Part shown: one piece after another, positions 52,391-61,684 of the stretch | How positions within the stretch are numbered: position 1 is the first letter of the stretch | How the letters are laid out: every line of letters starts with the position of its first letter | Assembly (NCBI RefSeq): GCF_019733395.1 | Contig: NZ_JAIHOO010000001.1 | Coordinates: 2,303,001-2,367,000, forward strand | DNA: 64,000 nt | Source of the DNA: Lysobacter sp. BMK333-48F3 | GTDB taxonomy: Bacteria; Pseudomonadota; Gammaproteobacteria; Xanthomonadales; Xanthomonadaceae | Direction of reading: 5' to 3' | Notes under the pieces: model-generated | Told to the model about the DNA's origin: nothing | Database searches by the model: none | What the model saw: only the letters and a program-made list of their open reading frames with translations | Made by a program: the position numbers and the translations under genes

Positions 52391-52612
52391 ATGCCCTACA
52401 TCCTGATCCAGGTCACCCGCGACGGCCTCGATGCGCCGCGCAAGGCCGAGCTGATCCGCCGCGCCACCCAGATGGTGGTCGAGGTGCTCGACAAGGACCC
52501 GGCCACCACCTTCGTCGTGATCGACGAGGTCGAAGCCGAGAACTGGGGCGTGGCCGGGCGGCCGGTCGCGGCCTTGCGCGCCGAACGCGCGGCGACGGCT
52601 GGAGAGCGCTGA
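52391..52612 (+). CDS. 4-oxalocrotonate tautomerase family enzyme
   Basis: A 73-residue subunit with the catalytic Pro that becomes N-terminal after Met removal (MPYILIQVTRDG) and a second conserved segment (TTFVVIDEVEAENWGVAG). These enzymes form trimers or hexamers and move protons in keto-enol substrates or dehalogenate. GGAG lies 7 bases before the ATG. The gap after the GST gene is 12 bp, and the NTF2-like gene follows after one base. Confidence 0.93.
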   Translation: MPYILIQVTRDGLDAPRKAELIRRATQMVVEVLDKDPATTFVVIDEVEAENWGVAGRPVAALRAERAATAGER

Positions 52613-52613
52613 C

Positions 52614-53048
52614 ATGTCGCCCGCACAGATCCAGGCTGAACGCGCCGCGTTGAGCGCGGCGATGCAGGACTACTTCGATGGCCTGTACCACAGCGACAGC
52701 GCGCGCCTGCGCCGGGTGCTGCATCCGCGCGCGTTGTACGCCACCGCCAGCGGCGGCGAACTGCTGGCCCGCAGCATGGACGAGTACTGGCCGGTGATCG
52801 ATGCGCGGCCCGCGCCGGCGGGCAAGGGCGAGCCGCGCGAGGACCGCATCGTCTCGATCGAACTGTTCGGCCCGGTCACCGCCCTGGTCCGCGCCGAATG
52901 CACGCTGCGACCGCGGCGCTTCATCGATCTGTTGACCTGGCTCAAGCTCGATGGGCGCTGGTGGATCGTGTCCAAGGTGTTCCACTACGACGAAATCGTC
53001 GTCGCTGCGAATCCGCCGCAACAAACTTCATTGCGGCCGGCTTCATAG
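52614..53048 (+). CDS. NTF2-like (lumazine-binding/SnoaL type) protein
   Basis: A 144-residue cone-shaped NTF2 fold: N-terminal helices (AMQDYFDGLYHSDSARLRRVLHP), then beta strands RFIDLLTWLKLDGRWWIVSKVFHYD. The members bind small molecules or act as simple isomerases. Third gene of the LysR-divergent operon, GGAG 9 bases before the ATG. The C-terminal tail is followed by short direct repeats (GGCTTCATA, two to three times). Confidence 0.85.
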   Translation: MSPAQIQAERAALSAAMQDYFDGLYHSDSARLRRVLHPRALYATASGGELLARSMDEYWPVIDARPAPAGKGEPREDRIVSIELFGPVTALVRAECTLRPRRFIDLLTWLKLDGRWWIVSKVFHYDEIVVAANPPQQTSLRPAS

Positions 53049-53093
53049 CAGGCGGCTTCATAACAGCCGGCCCCGCCGGGTTCGCAATGACGA

Positions 53094-53127
53094 GAACGGC
53101 CCGGCCGTTCGCTCGGCCGGGCCGTTC
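53094..53127. terminator. Strong hairpin in the convergent gap
   Basis: GAACGGCCCGGCCG (53094-53107) and its perfect complement (53114-53127) form a 14-bp stem with a TTCGCT loop. It lies between two convergent transcription units and has no T-run on either strand. It is probably a bidirectional terminator or a block to read-through. Confidence 0.65.
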
Positions 53128-53146
53128 CAGTCGCTTCAACACAGGC

Positions 53147-53416
53147 TCAGTTGCAGCTGCCCTTGTGCTTGGCCCGCACTCCGCGGCAGCGGAACCGGCC
53201 GTCGGCCAACTGGACGCAGGTCTCGGGCCTGGGATAGGTGCTGACGCAGCGCCGGGCGGCCTTGGCCGCCGCCTCGACGTTGCGCGTCGCGTTCGCCATC
53301 GCCTCGTCCAGCGTGGCGCCGTCTCCGGTCACCGCAACCCCGGCGTGAACCGGCGCCGACAGCGCCAGCAGCGCCGCCACGACCGGCGGCAGGGCCCATC
53401 GGGAACGGGACCGCAT
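53147..53416 (-). CDS. Small secreted four-Cys protein (second of tandem pair)
   Basis: An 89-residue protein with a signal peptide (PPVVAALLALSAPVHA). The mature part has Cys57, 67, 77 and 88 in the pattern RCVSTYP...TCVQL...FRC...RAKHKGSC and is otherwise Ala-rich. It is clearly related to its upstream neighbour. The ATG overlaps the neighbour's stop by one base (TGATG). The family is unknown to me; two disulfides in the periplasm or outside are likely. Confidence 0.75.
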   Translation of the reverse strand: MRSRSRWALPPVVAALLALSAPVHAGVAVTGDGATLDEAMANATRNVEAAAKAARRCVSTYPRPETCVQLADGRFRCRGVRAKHKGSCN

Positions 53417-53766
53417 CACCGGCCTCCCGCCAAGAAGGCCTTGGCCGCGGGGCCGCTGAGGCCGTTGGCCGCCTTGATCAGATTGTCCAGGTCCGAGGGC
53501 TTGTTGGCGCAACTGCCCTTGTGATTGGCGCGTATCGCCACGCACTGGAAGTAGCCGGAAAATTTCTTCGATTCTTCGCAGCTGTCCAGCGACGGATAGC
53601 GCGACACGCAGGTGCCGTGGACGGCCGCGGCTTTCTCCACCGCCGCGACGCTCTTCTCCAGCGCGACCCCCAGGTCCTTGTCGACGCCGTACACCTCTTC
53701 TCCGGCCACCGCCTGTCCGCAGGCCATGGCCAACGCAACTGCCATCGCGATCGAAATCCTGTTCAT
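53416..53766 (-). CDS. Small secreted four-Cys protein (first of tandem pair)
   Basis: A 116-residue protein with a signal peptide (ISIAMAVALAMACGQAVAG). The mature part has Cys53, 63, 75 and 86 in TCVSRYP...SCEESK...FQC...RANHKGSC, the same spacing as the second gene, plus a C-terminal helical tail of ~30 residues that the second lacks. AGGGGG lies 4 bases before the ATG at 53766; the frame is open to 53823. Tandem duplication followed by divergence is likely. Function unknown. Confidence 0.75.
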   Translation of the reverse strand: MNRISIAMAVALAMACGQAVAGEEVYGVDKDLGVALEKSVAAVEKAAAVHGTCVSRYPSLDSCEESKKFSGYFQCVAIRANHKGSCANKPSDLDNLIKAANGLSGPAAKAFLAGGR

Positions 53767-54089
53767 GCATCCCCCTGTTCGCGTGATGTGTAAACACAGA
53801 CAGCACCGCGATGCAGACCTCATCCCCGGCGCTGCCCGGCGATGCTAACCAGCGCGGTCGGGCGTTCGCAACGCGGACCGGGCGGGTCCGGCGGGCGCCG
53901 TCGAGGGCATCGGGCCGGGCTGGCGCAAAACGTTTCATTCCTGAAATGTCCGCCGCGCAACTGCACGCGCGTTTGATTCGAACGTGATCGGTGCCGCAAA
54001 GCGCACCCCGCACCCACAGACCCAAGGACGACGGCATGGCGCTCGCGCCCGGCCGGACAGCGCCCTGTCGCTGATTCAAGGAGATCCGC

Positions 54090-56555
54090 ATGCCCGCAGG
54101 CCGTCTGCTCAATCTCAACCAGATCCTCGCCGGCGTGCGCCCGCCGGTGGCGGCGCCGCATCCGGCGACGCCGGCGACTCCGCCGCCCGCGGTCGTCGTC
54201 GCACCACCGCCGGCCGCGCCGAGGCCGCCGCCGCCGGGCGTGTCGGTGACCGCGCCGCCTGCCGCGGCGGGCGAGCTGCGCATGCGTCCGGCGGTGCCGG
54301 GGCTGCGGATGAATCCGGCGGTGTTGCGCGCGCAGATCGAAGGCCGCGGCTTGCGTCCGCGCTTGAACGACCTGCGCCCGGACCTGTTCGCGACCGCACC
54401 CGGCGCCGGCTTCGCGCGCGCGCAGTCGCCGCAGCCGATCAGCCCCAGCGCCGCGCCGGACGACCGTTGCCTGTACGAAGATCCGCACAATCCGCAGCAG
54501 CGCTACTGGCTGCCGCGCTACCGCCTGCGCCAGCACGGCGGCCAGTACGAGGTCCGGGTCGCGTTGGGCCAGGACGGCCTGTGGGCGGTCAGCATCGCGC
54601 TGGAAACCTATCCCGCCGAGGAGATCGCCGAGGCCGCGCGCACGGCGCAGATGCTGCCGCTGACGCGCCAGGCCAGCGTCGCCTACCGGGTGCCGGGCAC
54701 GGCGATCGAACAGCGCGTGCCGGCGGCCGAGATCCAGGACGACCCGCGCGGCGGTTGCATGATCCTGTTGCGCATGGGCCTGGCCGAACGCGACGGCCTG
54801 TTGCGCGCCTTCATGTCCGCCGATGCGCAGGCGCGGCTGCTGGTGTCGCGCGCGTTCTCGGTGGCGGTGCCGCTGCCGGCGGCGACCGCGCCGGACACGC
54901 CCAAGCGCCAGTTGATGATGGTCAAGGGCCAGATGCAGTTCTCCAAAGCCAGCGTGTTGCGCGCCGGCGCCGCGGTGCGGATGGCGCCGGGCGTCGCCGC
55001 GCCGGCCGCGTTGGCGCCGCATGCGGCCACGCCAGCGCCTGCAGGCATCGCCGCCGCGCGCGCGGTGCGCATCGGCGATGTCATGCCCGGCGGCGGCATC
55101 GCCGGCGGACTGCCGGGCGGGCGTCCTTTGCCCGGACGCGGCCGTATCGGCGGCATCGGATTTCCGCCGCCGCGCCCGCGTCCCCAGCCCCAGCCCCAGC
55201 CCCAGCCCCAGCCCGAACCGCAACCGCAGGAACTGCGTTACCAGACCAGCAATCAGTCGCAGGACTGGGCGGTGGCGCTGTTCTTCGACCCGCAGCTGCA
55301 TCCCTACGTCTACCCCGCGGGCAGCCGCAACAACCCCGGCGCCAGCCGCTGGGTGGTGCACTCGCTGCGCTATCCGGCCGGCAGCGGCCGCAGCCATCCG
55401 TATTTCCAGGACCTGTCCGATCCCAGCCGCATCTACTACCTGCCGGACGCGTTCAAACTGGCGCGGCGCAGCGAGACGCCGCACGCGCCCTCGCTGGTGT
55501 TCCGGGTCGACCAGGGCGATACCCCCGACGATGTGATGGTCGACCTGACCTGCGAAGTGCGTCCGGTCACCGACGGCGAACGCCTGCTCGCCGCGCGCCG
55601 CGAACTCGCCGCGCAGGTGCCGGCCAGCGCCGACAACCCGCAGCGCGAGTTCGAACTGCGCCTGCTGCGCGCCTCCTCGACCCTGCAGCTGGCCTTGAAC
55701 CGCAACGGCGGCGTGCGCACCGAAGCGGTGCCGGCGACCATCGACTGGGACAACGGCTTCACCTTCAACGAGCGCTTCGAGTTCGCCGCCTTCCAGGAAG
55801 CGGTGGCGGTGTTGATGACGACCTCCAATTCGAACCTGCTGCAGGGCCATGTGGTGGTCAGCAGCGGCGTCAACGAGAACGTGACCGTGCCGGTGCGGCT
55901 CAACTTCGCCGACATGGAAGGCGAGATGTTCCAGTCGATCGAGACCCCCGACCCGCAGACCGGCGCGGTCGCGGTGCAGCTGATCAACGCCACCGAAAGC
56001 AAGCTGCGCTTCCAGCGCCTGCCGACCTGGATCAGCCGCGGCGAAAGCCTGGTCGAGGGCCGGATCGACGGGCTGGACCTGAGCCAGCCGATCGAAATCG
56101 AACCCGAGCAGCGCGTGGCCTTCACCGTGCAGCCGCTGGCGCCGCCGCCGGGCACGCTGCCGGCCGACGCGATCTTCGACACCGGCTCGGTGCGCAGCGT
56201 ACCGGACGGCGAGGCGATCATGAAGTACGTGCTCGACGATTCGATCGAGCAGGAAACCGTGCGCCCGGTGCTGATCGAGACCGCTGCCGACATCCTGCTC
56301 AACGCCGGCCAGCCGGACGGCGAGATCCACAGCATCATCGTCGAGTTCCGCGGCAACCGCAGCGCCGTCCTCAACGCCGCCAACCTGCAGGCCGAGGTCG
56401 AGGTGCCGGTGCCGTTGATGGACATCCTGTTGCGCCGCGACAGCGAGGGCTATTACGACTACCGCCAGACGGTGGTCTACAAGTCCGGCCGCAGCGCGCC
56501 GGCCACCGCCTGGCGCCACGTCGATGCGGCGCGCCTGTTCCTGACGGCGGTCTGA
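54090..56555 (+). CDS. Large unknown protein 1 of the right-end cluster, Pro-rich linkers
   Basis: An 821-residue protein I do not recognise, without signal peptide or membrane helix. Pro-rich stretches at about 17-58 and 359-380 separate soluble beta-rich parts. Two similar motifs occur, RYWLPRYRL (138-146) and IYYLPDAFKL (448-457), each preceded by a DP-containing acidic piece and followed by strands. The same YY-x-P idea recurs in later genes of the cluster. The C-terminal ~330 residues are beta-sandwich-like. AAGGAG lies 6 bases before the ATG. First of five co-directional genes, probably one transcription unit. Confidence 0.8.
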   Translation: MPAGRLLNLNQILAGVRPPVAAPHPATPATPPPAVVVAPPPAAPRPPPPGVSVTAPPAAAGELRMRPAVPGLRMNPAVLRAQIEGRGLRPRLNDLRPDLFATAPGAGFARAQSPQPISPSAAPDDRCLYEDPHNPQQRYWLPRYRLRQHGGQYEVRVALGQDGLWAVSIALETYPAEEIAEAARTAQMLPLTRQASVAYRVPGTAIEQRVPAAEIQDDPRGGCMILLRMGLAERDGLLRAFMSADAQARLLVSRAFSVAVPLPAATAPDTPKRQLMMVKGQMQFSKASVLRAGAAVRMAPGVAAPAALAPHAATPAPAGIAAARAVRIGDVMPGGGIAGGLPGGRPLPGRGRIGGIGFPPPRPRPQPQPQPQPQPEPQPQELRYQTSNQSQDWAVALFFDPQLHPYVYPAGSRNNPGASRWVVHSLRYPAGSGRSHPYFQDLSDPSRIYYLPDAFKLARRSETPHAPSLVFRVDQGDTPDDVMVDLTCEVRPVTDGERLLAARRELAAQVPASADNPQREFELRLLRASSTLQLALNRNGGVRTEAVPATIDWDNGFTFNERFEFAAFQEAVAVLMTTSNSNLLQGHVVVSSGVNENVTVPVRLNFADMEGEMFQSIETPDPQTGAVAVQLINATESKLRFQRLPTWISRGESLVEGRIDGLDLSQPIEIEPEQRVAFTVQPLAPPPGTLPADAIFDTGSVRSVPDGEAIMKYVLDDSIEQETVRPVLIETAADILLNAGQPDGEIHSIIVEFRGNRSAVLNAANLQAEVEVPVPLMDILLRRDSEGYYDYRQTVVYKSGRSAPATAWRHVDAARLFLTAV
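55182..55211. repeat. Five-copy hexanucleotide tandem repeat in a coding region
   Basis: CCCCAG repeated exactly five times, then degenerate copies. It encodes the Pro-Gln run in the linker of unknown protein 1. A 6-bp unit keeps the frame, so changes in copy number would alter linker length and not switch the gene off. Confidence 0.9.
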
Positions 56556-56558
56556 GCC

Positions 56559-58370
56559 ATGTCCTTCTCCGGCCGTCCCGACTGGCGCAATCCGATGCAG
56601 ATCGGCGAACGCCTCGCATTCGCCGTCTACGACCGCCCCGGCGCTTTCGCGTTGCCGCCGACCGAACTGGTCGCCTGCGGCGCCGACGCCGAGCCGCCGC
56701 TGCGCCTGGACCTGTTCCAGCAGGACCGCGGCCGCGCGGGCCTGGAGCGCTTCTCGATCCTGTCGCTGGGTTTCGCCGCCGAGTTCGGCCTCGATGGCGC
56801 ACGCCAGGCCGCCTTCGATGCCGGCCAGGATTTCGCCCTGTCGGCCTTGCCGGCCGAAGGCGGCTGGCTGCGCCTGGATGCGGTCGACGCCCTCGACCTG
56901 CCGCCGGCCTTGGGCGAATTGCTGCCGCTGGATGCCGCTACGCTCGGCGCCTTGGGCCTGGCGGTTCGCCTGGACAGCGCCGCCAGCGACTTGTTCGTCG
57001 CCGCGCTGCAGCGCGGCCTGCTGTCGGTGAGCGCGCAGGCTTGGCTGCGGGTGCGCGGCGTCGCCGAGCGCCTGCCGCTGAGTCTGGAGTTCGACCCCGC
57101 CGCCGTGCTGAGCGCGGTGCGCCAGCTAGGCGCAGGCCAGCTGGCGCTGGACCGCGACCTGCTGCGCGCGCGCCTGATCGAAGCGCCGCAGAGCCTGGGA
57201 TTCGGCGCGCAGATTCCGGCCGGCGCATGGTCGCCGCAGGCCTTGGCCGACGCCTTGCTCGACCGCATCGCCGCACGTTTCGCGGCGCCGGCGCCGACCC
57301 CGGCCGACGTCGCCCCGGGCGTGCGTCTGGTGTTCGATCCGACGGCGATGGCCGCCGGGCGGGTGCGCTGGGACCTGGCCGAGCCGATGCTGGCCCCGCG
57401 CCTGTTCCCGATCGAAGCCGATCCGCTCGGCCCGCTGCGCACGATGCCGGCGGCGATGCACGACGCGGTGGTGCGTCGCCACGACGTGCGCGCGTTGAGC
57501 AGCGGTTGGCGCGCGCTGACCGTGCGGCCGAATCTGCCGGAGCGGCGGGTCGGCCTGGTCCAGGCCCAGGTCGAAGTGAAGCTGCCGCCGCGGTTGCCGT
57601 CGCGGCCGTTCACGATCAAAGCCTCCGCACCGCTGGATGCGAGCGACCGGCCGGCGCGGCTGGACCTGCGCCTGTCGCCGAGCGAGCCGCTGAGCTATTC
57701 CTGGCAGACCGCCGCGGTGTTGCTGCACGAAGGCCGCGCGGAAATCTTCAAGGGCCCGCTGCAGCAGTCCGAACGCGAGCACCTGCTGGTCGCGCCGGAA
57801 GACTTCGGCCTGCGCCTGATTCCGGTCGAAGCCGAACCCGCCTTTCTCGATCAGGCCGATATCGAACTCGAATGCGCCGGCCTGCGCCGCGGCAAGCCCT
57901 GGTCGACGCGCGGCCGGCTCGAGCGCGATGCGCCGACCCTGGCGTTCGCGTTGCCGCCCGACCTCGAGCAGGCCACGATCCGCGGCCTCGCCCGCGCCCA
58001 TGCCGACGACCGCAGCTGCGTTCTGGCGCCGGTCGAAGCCGACGCCTTGCGCCTGGACGCCTTCAGCTTCGAAGGCGCGGGCGCGCGCGAACTCGGCATC
58101 AGCGCCGAGTTCGACGACGACGCGCCGCAGCTGCTGATCGAACTGGCTCCGGAAGACCGCATCGACGACCCCGCGCGCCGGCGCAGCCTGCGCCTGAGCC
58201 GCCAGGCGGCTCAAGCGAGCTGGCAGTGGCTGGCGCTGTCGCCGTTCCGCAGCGGCTATCGCTGGCGCTGGTCGCCGCAGTCGCCTTGGTCGCCGGTGCT
58301 GCAACCCGATACCCCGCTGCGCCTGCGCAGCAGCCAAATCCCAAGGACGACCGTCGGAGCAGGAGCATGA
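56559..58370 (+). CDS. Large unknown protein 2 of the right-end cluster
   Basis: A 603-residue protein not recognised, with no signal peptide and no catalytic motif that I can see. It is Leu/Ala/Arg/Asp-rich with regularly spaced beta strands. The C-terminal third shows repeated ~90-residue beta units that end in aromatic, arginine-rich strands (YRWRWSPQSPWSP). It starts 3 bp after the stop of protein 1 and overlaps the start of protein 3 by 4 bp (ATGA), so the three are translationally linked. A weak Shine-Dalgarno fits coupling. Confidence 0.78.
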   Translation: MSFSGRPDWRNPMQIGERLAFAVYDRPGAFALPPTELVACGADAEPPLRLDLFQQDRGRAGLERFSILSLGFAAEFGLDGARQAAFDAGQDFALSALPAEGGWLRLDAVDALDLPPALGELLPLDAATLGALGLAVRLDSAASDLFVAALQRGLLSVSAQAWLRVRGVAERLPLSLEFDPAAVLSAVRQLGAGQLALDRDLLRARLIEAPQSLGFGAQIPAGAWSPQALADALLDRIAARFAAPAPTPADVAPGVRLVFDPTAMAAGRVRWDLAEPMLAPRLFPIEADPLGPLRTMPAAMHDAVVRRHDVRALSSGWRALTVRPNLPERRVGLVQAQVEVKLPPRLPSRPFTIKASAPLDASDRPARLDLRLSPSEPLSYSWQTAAVLLHEGRAEIFKGPLQQSEREHLLVAPEDFGLRLIPVEAEPAFLDQADIELECAGLRRGKPWSTRGRLERDAPTLAFALPPDLEQATIRGLARAHADDRSCVLAPVEADALRLDAFSFEGAGARELGISAEFDDDAPQLLIELAPEDRIDDPARRRSLRLSRQAAQASWQWLALSPFRSGYRWRWSPQSPWSPVLQPDTPLRLRSSQIPRTTVGAGA

Positions 58371-59050
58371 TCCGCAATCCCGTGCACGAGGAATATCAGG
58401 AAATCGCCGGCGTGCTGGTGGCGCCGGCGGACGAACCGGCGAGCTGGTACTACCGCGCCAAGGCGCCGGCGCTGGCATCGGACAACCAGGGCCGAGCGCA
58501 GTTCTCGCTGGTCGCGGTGGGGGCGATGGCGATGCTGTCGCTGACCGCGATCTGGGGCGTCGGCGCCGAGCGTCTGGACGCGCTGCGCGCCGAGCTGGCC
58601 GCGCGCGCGCAACTGCCGCCGGAACAGGTGCGGCTGTACCCGGCGCCGGTCGAGGTCGGCGATGCGGTGCTGCTGATCGGCGACGGCCAGGGCGGCTATC
58701 TGCCATTGGCGAGCAGCCGTTCCTCGGGCGCGCCGCCGTACCACGCCGCGTTCAGCGCCATGCTAGCCGGGGAGCAGCTCGACAAGGCGCGCAAGGCGCT
58801 GTCCGGCCAGCGCGGCTGGTTGACGATCCGCTATCTGATCGCCGACCTCGCCCCGGCCCAGCGCGAAAGCACGGTCTCGTCCAGCGAAACCAGCGAGTAC
58901 GAACTGCGAGTGCGCAGCGACGCGGGCGAGGCCGGATCGAGTGCGGTCGCGCGCAGCGACTACCGCCAGGACGACATCAGTGCGCGACCGGTGCCGAAGA
59001 CGCACTGGTACGCGGCGGACGCGGCCGACTGGGGCCTGCCGCGAAGTTGA
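58367..59050 (+). CDS. Unknown protein 3 of the right-end cluster
   Basis: A 227-residue protein. After a short acidic N-terminus it has WYYRAKAPALASDNQGRAQF, the same type of motif found near the N-terminus of proteins 4 and 5, then a hydrophobic piece (FSLVAVGAMAMLSLTAIWGV) that is more likely buried strands than a membrane helix, and a region rich in Ser, Glu and Asp. It looks like the N-terminal domain of proteins 4 and 5 standing alone. GGAGCAGGAGC precedes the ATG, which overlaps the stop of protein 2. Confidence 0.78.
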   Translation: MIRNPVHEEYQEIAGVLVAPADEPASWYYRAKAPALASDNQGRAQFSLVAVGAMAMLSLTAIWGVGAERLDALRAELAARAQLPPEQVRLYPAPVEVGDAVLLIGDGQGGYLPLASSRSSGAPPYHAAFSAMLAGEQLDKARKALSGQRGWLTIRYLIADLAPAQRESTVSSSETSEYELRVRSDAGEAGSSAVARSDYRQDDISARPVPKTHWYAADAADWGLPRS

Positions 59051-59426
59051 CCCTTGCGCCGCGGCCCGCGCGCCAGCGTCGCGCGCGCAGCGGCGGACTT
59101 TATCGGCGCGCCATTGCGCCCGCGGCCTGAGCCGCAGCAAGCAGGCGAACGCAACGCGGCCGTCGCCGGCCGCGCCGGGATCGCTTGTTCGAAAAACAAC
59201 GTGCGCCGACCGGCGCGCGGCGGGGGAAGGCATGCCGACGCCGCGCAAGCGGCGCCGCGAGACAGCGAAAAACCAGGGAAAAAGCGCTGTCCGGCCGCGA
59301 TCGCCGGCGGCGTTTGCAAGGTTCGACCGGATCGCAAGGGGCCGCGGCATTCGCGCCGCGGCGACAGGAAAACGCAACGCGCCCCCGGACTAGGGCGCGG
59401 CGGACTATCGGATAAGGAGCAGGTCC
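59051..59426. other. Intergenic stretch inside the unknown cluster
   Basis: 376 bp with no credible gene. A small hairpin, CGCGCCC/GGGCGCG (59378-59384/59393-59399), stands just upstream of the strong AAGGAG of protein 4. A secondary promoter could lie here, but none is evident. Confidence 0.5.
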
Positions 59427-61580
59427 ATGATGAAACTCGACAGCGGCAGAAGCGTCGGCGATTACTTCGTACACGGCGACGATGCCAACGACCATACCTT
59501 TTACATCCTGCCGCAGGGGCCGACCTTCGCGCGCATGAGCAACGGCGACCTGGCCCTGCGCTTCGTCGAATACGGCCAGATCCGCGAGGACGGCGGCAAG
59601 AAGTTCGGCGGCTTCATCGCCTTCGACACCGATCTGTCGATCCCGGCCGACGACAAGAAGAAGATCGTCGCCGAGCTGCAGAAGGAACTGGCGGAAAAGT
59701 ACAAGGGCAAGACCCCGCCCAAGGTGGTGATCGCGCCGGTGCTGTGGACCGACGGCACGGTCGAGCTGCTGCTGACCGAGGGCGGCGCCCTGGTCGAGAA
59801 GATCCGCGGCGCCGGCAAGCCCTCGCTGTACGGCGACAACAAGGCCTCGTTCATGGTCGAGCTGACCGAGCTGGGCACGGCGATCTTCAAGGAAACCCTG
59901 AGCACCGGCTCGGCCTCGGCAGTGCAGGTCGTGTACAAGCTCAACTGCTACATGCGCCTGCCGGAGATGAAGGCCTGGGGCACCTGGAACGCGTCGGAGT
60001 TCTACCGTTTCGCCCAGGAAGTCACGGTCAAGGAGAACTGCTGGGGCGACGACGCCTACAGCGAGATGGTCAGCTCGACGCGTTGGAAGAACGACGTCAC
60101 CAAGACCCATTTCGACTTCGTCCAGGCGCCCAACGGAACCCCGGAAGAGAACGCCAAGCTCGAGGCCGACATCCGCGCGGCGATCAACAAGCAGCTGGAA
60201 GCGGCGGTGCAGCGCAACCTGCTCAAGGAAATCGCCGAGGTCGACCCCAACATCAAGGAACTGCAGGAAGGCCAGGACTTCGAAAAGATCCGACGCGCGG
60301 TCAGCAAGACCCAGATCGCCAATGTGCGGATCGAATGGAGCGAGGCCAAGGCGGTGATCGTCAACCGCATCCCGCAGGGCATGCTGCCGACCATCACCTC
60401 GCTCAAGGACGGCAAGAACAAGCCGCTGAAGTGGGAGAACTACTACTCCAAGATCAACCTGGACGAGTTCCTCAAGACCGTGCGGGTGAACATGCGGGTC
60501 AACGCCGACTTCGCCAACCTGCCGATCCACAGCGTCGAGGTCAAGATCAACTACCCGCACGGCCCGAACAAGAAGGTGCAGGAGTTCACCTTCACCAGCC
60601 CCGACGACGTGGCCAAGTTCGAGGCCTTCGTCCACCAGGGCATCCGCAAGTTCAAGTACTCCTACACGGTCAACTACAAGGGCAACGCCTTCAAGCACCA
60701 GTCGCCCGAGATCGAGACCGACGACACCAACCTGGTGATCAACGTCGACGACCTCGGCCTGCTGACGCTGGACATCGGCCCGGGCGACATCGACTTCGCC
60801 CAGGTGCCGCGCACCCAGGTCACCGTGCGCTACAAGGGCGGCAAGCAGCCGGTCGAGGCCAAGTTCAACCTGACCAAGGACACCCCGACCTTCCAGCTGC
60901 GCAAGATCATCGGCGTGCCGCGCACCCAGGACATCGAGTACGACTTGCTGTACTCGCTGGCCGACGGCCGCCAGATCAGGAAGAGCGGCGCGCAGCAGGC
61001 CAAGGAGCTGTACATCGACGACCCGTTCACCGCCCAGAAGACGATCAGCTTCCGCGCCGCCGGCGACCTGGAGAACGAGATCGCCTCGATCACGGTGGAA
61101 GGCAGCTACGAGGACACGGCCAACAAGTACAGCCAGAAGACCGTGATCACCCTGTCCAAGGACATGACCTCGTTCGACTGGGCCTTCCCGGTGGTCGAAG
61201 AGACCCTGGGCACGGTCAAGTACGCGGTCACCACCCTGTACGCCGACGGCACCAGCAAGGAAGAGCCCGAACAGGTCGCCACCCGCTCGACCGTGCTGGT
61301 CGGCAAGAAGCTGGACGCGCTGGAAGTGGCGGTGGTGCCGGACCTGCTCAACTGGGACGATCTGAAGATGGTCAGCGTGGCCCTGTCGCACGGGCCCAAG
61401 CGCATCGATCTGCGCTTCAAGGCCGGCGACGAGGAGAAGAGCTGGAAGCTGCCGATCGCCAACGGCGAGGACCCCGAGTACGACGCCAAGATCACCTACT
61501 TCATGGCCGACAACTCGCGCAAGGTGGTGGCTCTCGACGACGCCACCGACCTGACCTTGTTCCTGGAAGTGCCGGCCTGA
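59427..61580 (+). CDS. Large unknown protein 4 of the right-end cluster
   Basis: A 717-residue protein, paralogous in plan to protein 5. N-terminal domain: TFYILPQGPTFARMSNGDLA, GGFIAFDTDLSIP, APVLWTDGTVELLL, then KPSLYGDNKASFMVEL and VVYKLNCYMR. A helical middle is charged and Lys/Glu-rich (about 230-300). At least three C-terminal beta repeats of ~100 residues follow, each with a V-x-VRY/SLADG/LYADGTS-type turn. No signal peptide, Cys-poor, acidic overall. AAGGAG lies 7 bases before the first of two Met codons. Function unknown; structural or binding is the most natural guess. Confidence 0.8.
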   Translation: MMKLDSGRSVGDYFVHGDDANDHTFYILPQGPTFARMSNGDLALRFVEYGQIREDGGKKFGGFIAFDTDLSIPADDKKKIVAELQKELAEKYKGKTPPKVVIAPVLWTDGTVELLLTEGGALVEKIRGAGKPSLYGDNKASFMVELTELGTAIFKETLSTGSASAVQVVYKLNCYMRLPEMKAWGTWNASEFYRFAQEVTVKENCWGDDAYSEMVSSTRWKNDVTKTHFDFVQAPNGTPEENAKLEADIRAAINKQLEAAVQRNLLKEIAEVDPNIKELQEGQDFEKIRRAVSKTQIANVRIEWSEAKAVIVNRIPQGMLPTITSLKDGKNKPLKWENYYSKINLDEFLKTVRVNMRVNADFANLPIHSVEVKINYPHGPNKKVQEFTFTSPDDVAKFEAFVHQGIRKFKYSYTVNYKGNAFKHQSPEIETDDTNLVINVDDLGLLTLDIGPGDIDFAQVPRTQVTVRYKGGKQPVEAKFNLTKDTPTFQLRKIIGVPRTQDIEYDLLYSLADGRQIRKSGAQQAKELYIDDPFTAQKTISFRAAGDLENEIASITVEGSYEDTANKYSQKTVITLSKDMTSFDWAFPVVEETLGTVKYAVTTLYADGTSKEEPEQVATRSTVLVGKKLDALEVAVVPDLLNWDDLKMVSVALSHGPKRIDLRFKAGDEEKSWKLPIANGEDPEYDAKITYFMADNSRKVVALDDATDLTLFLEVPA

Positions 61581-61684
61581 GCGCCGCGCCGCCGCCGCCG
61601 GGCCCGCGCCGCGGGTCCGGCGCGGCGGTTCCGCGCCGCGCCCAGCCCACCCGCCATCACGCCTGACTCGGAAGGAGTCCGATC

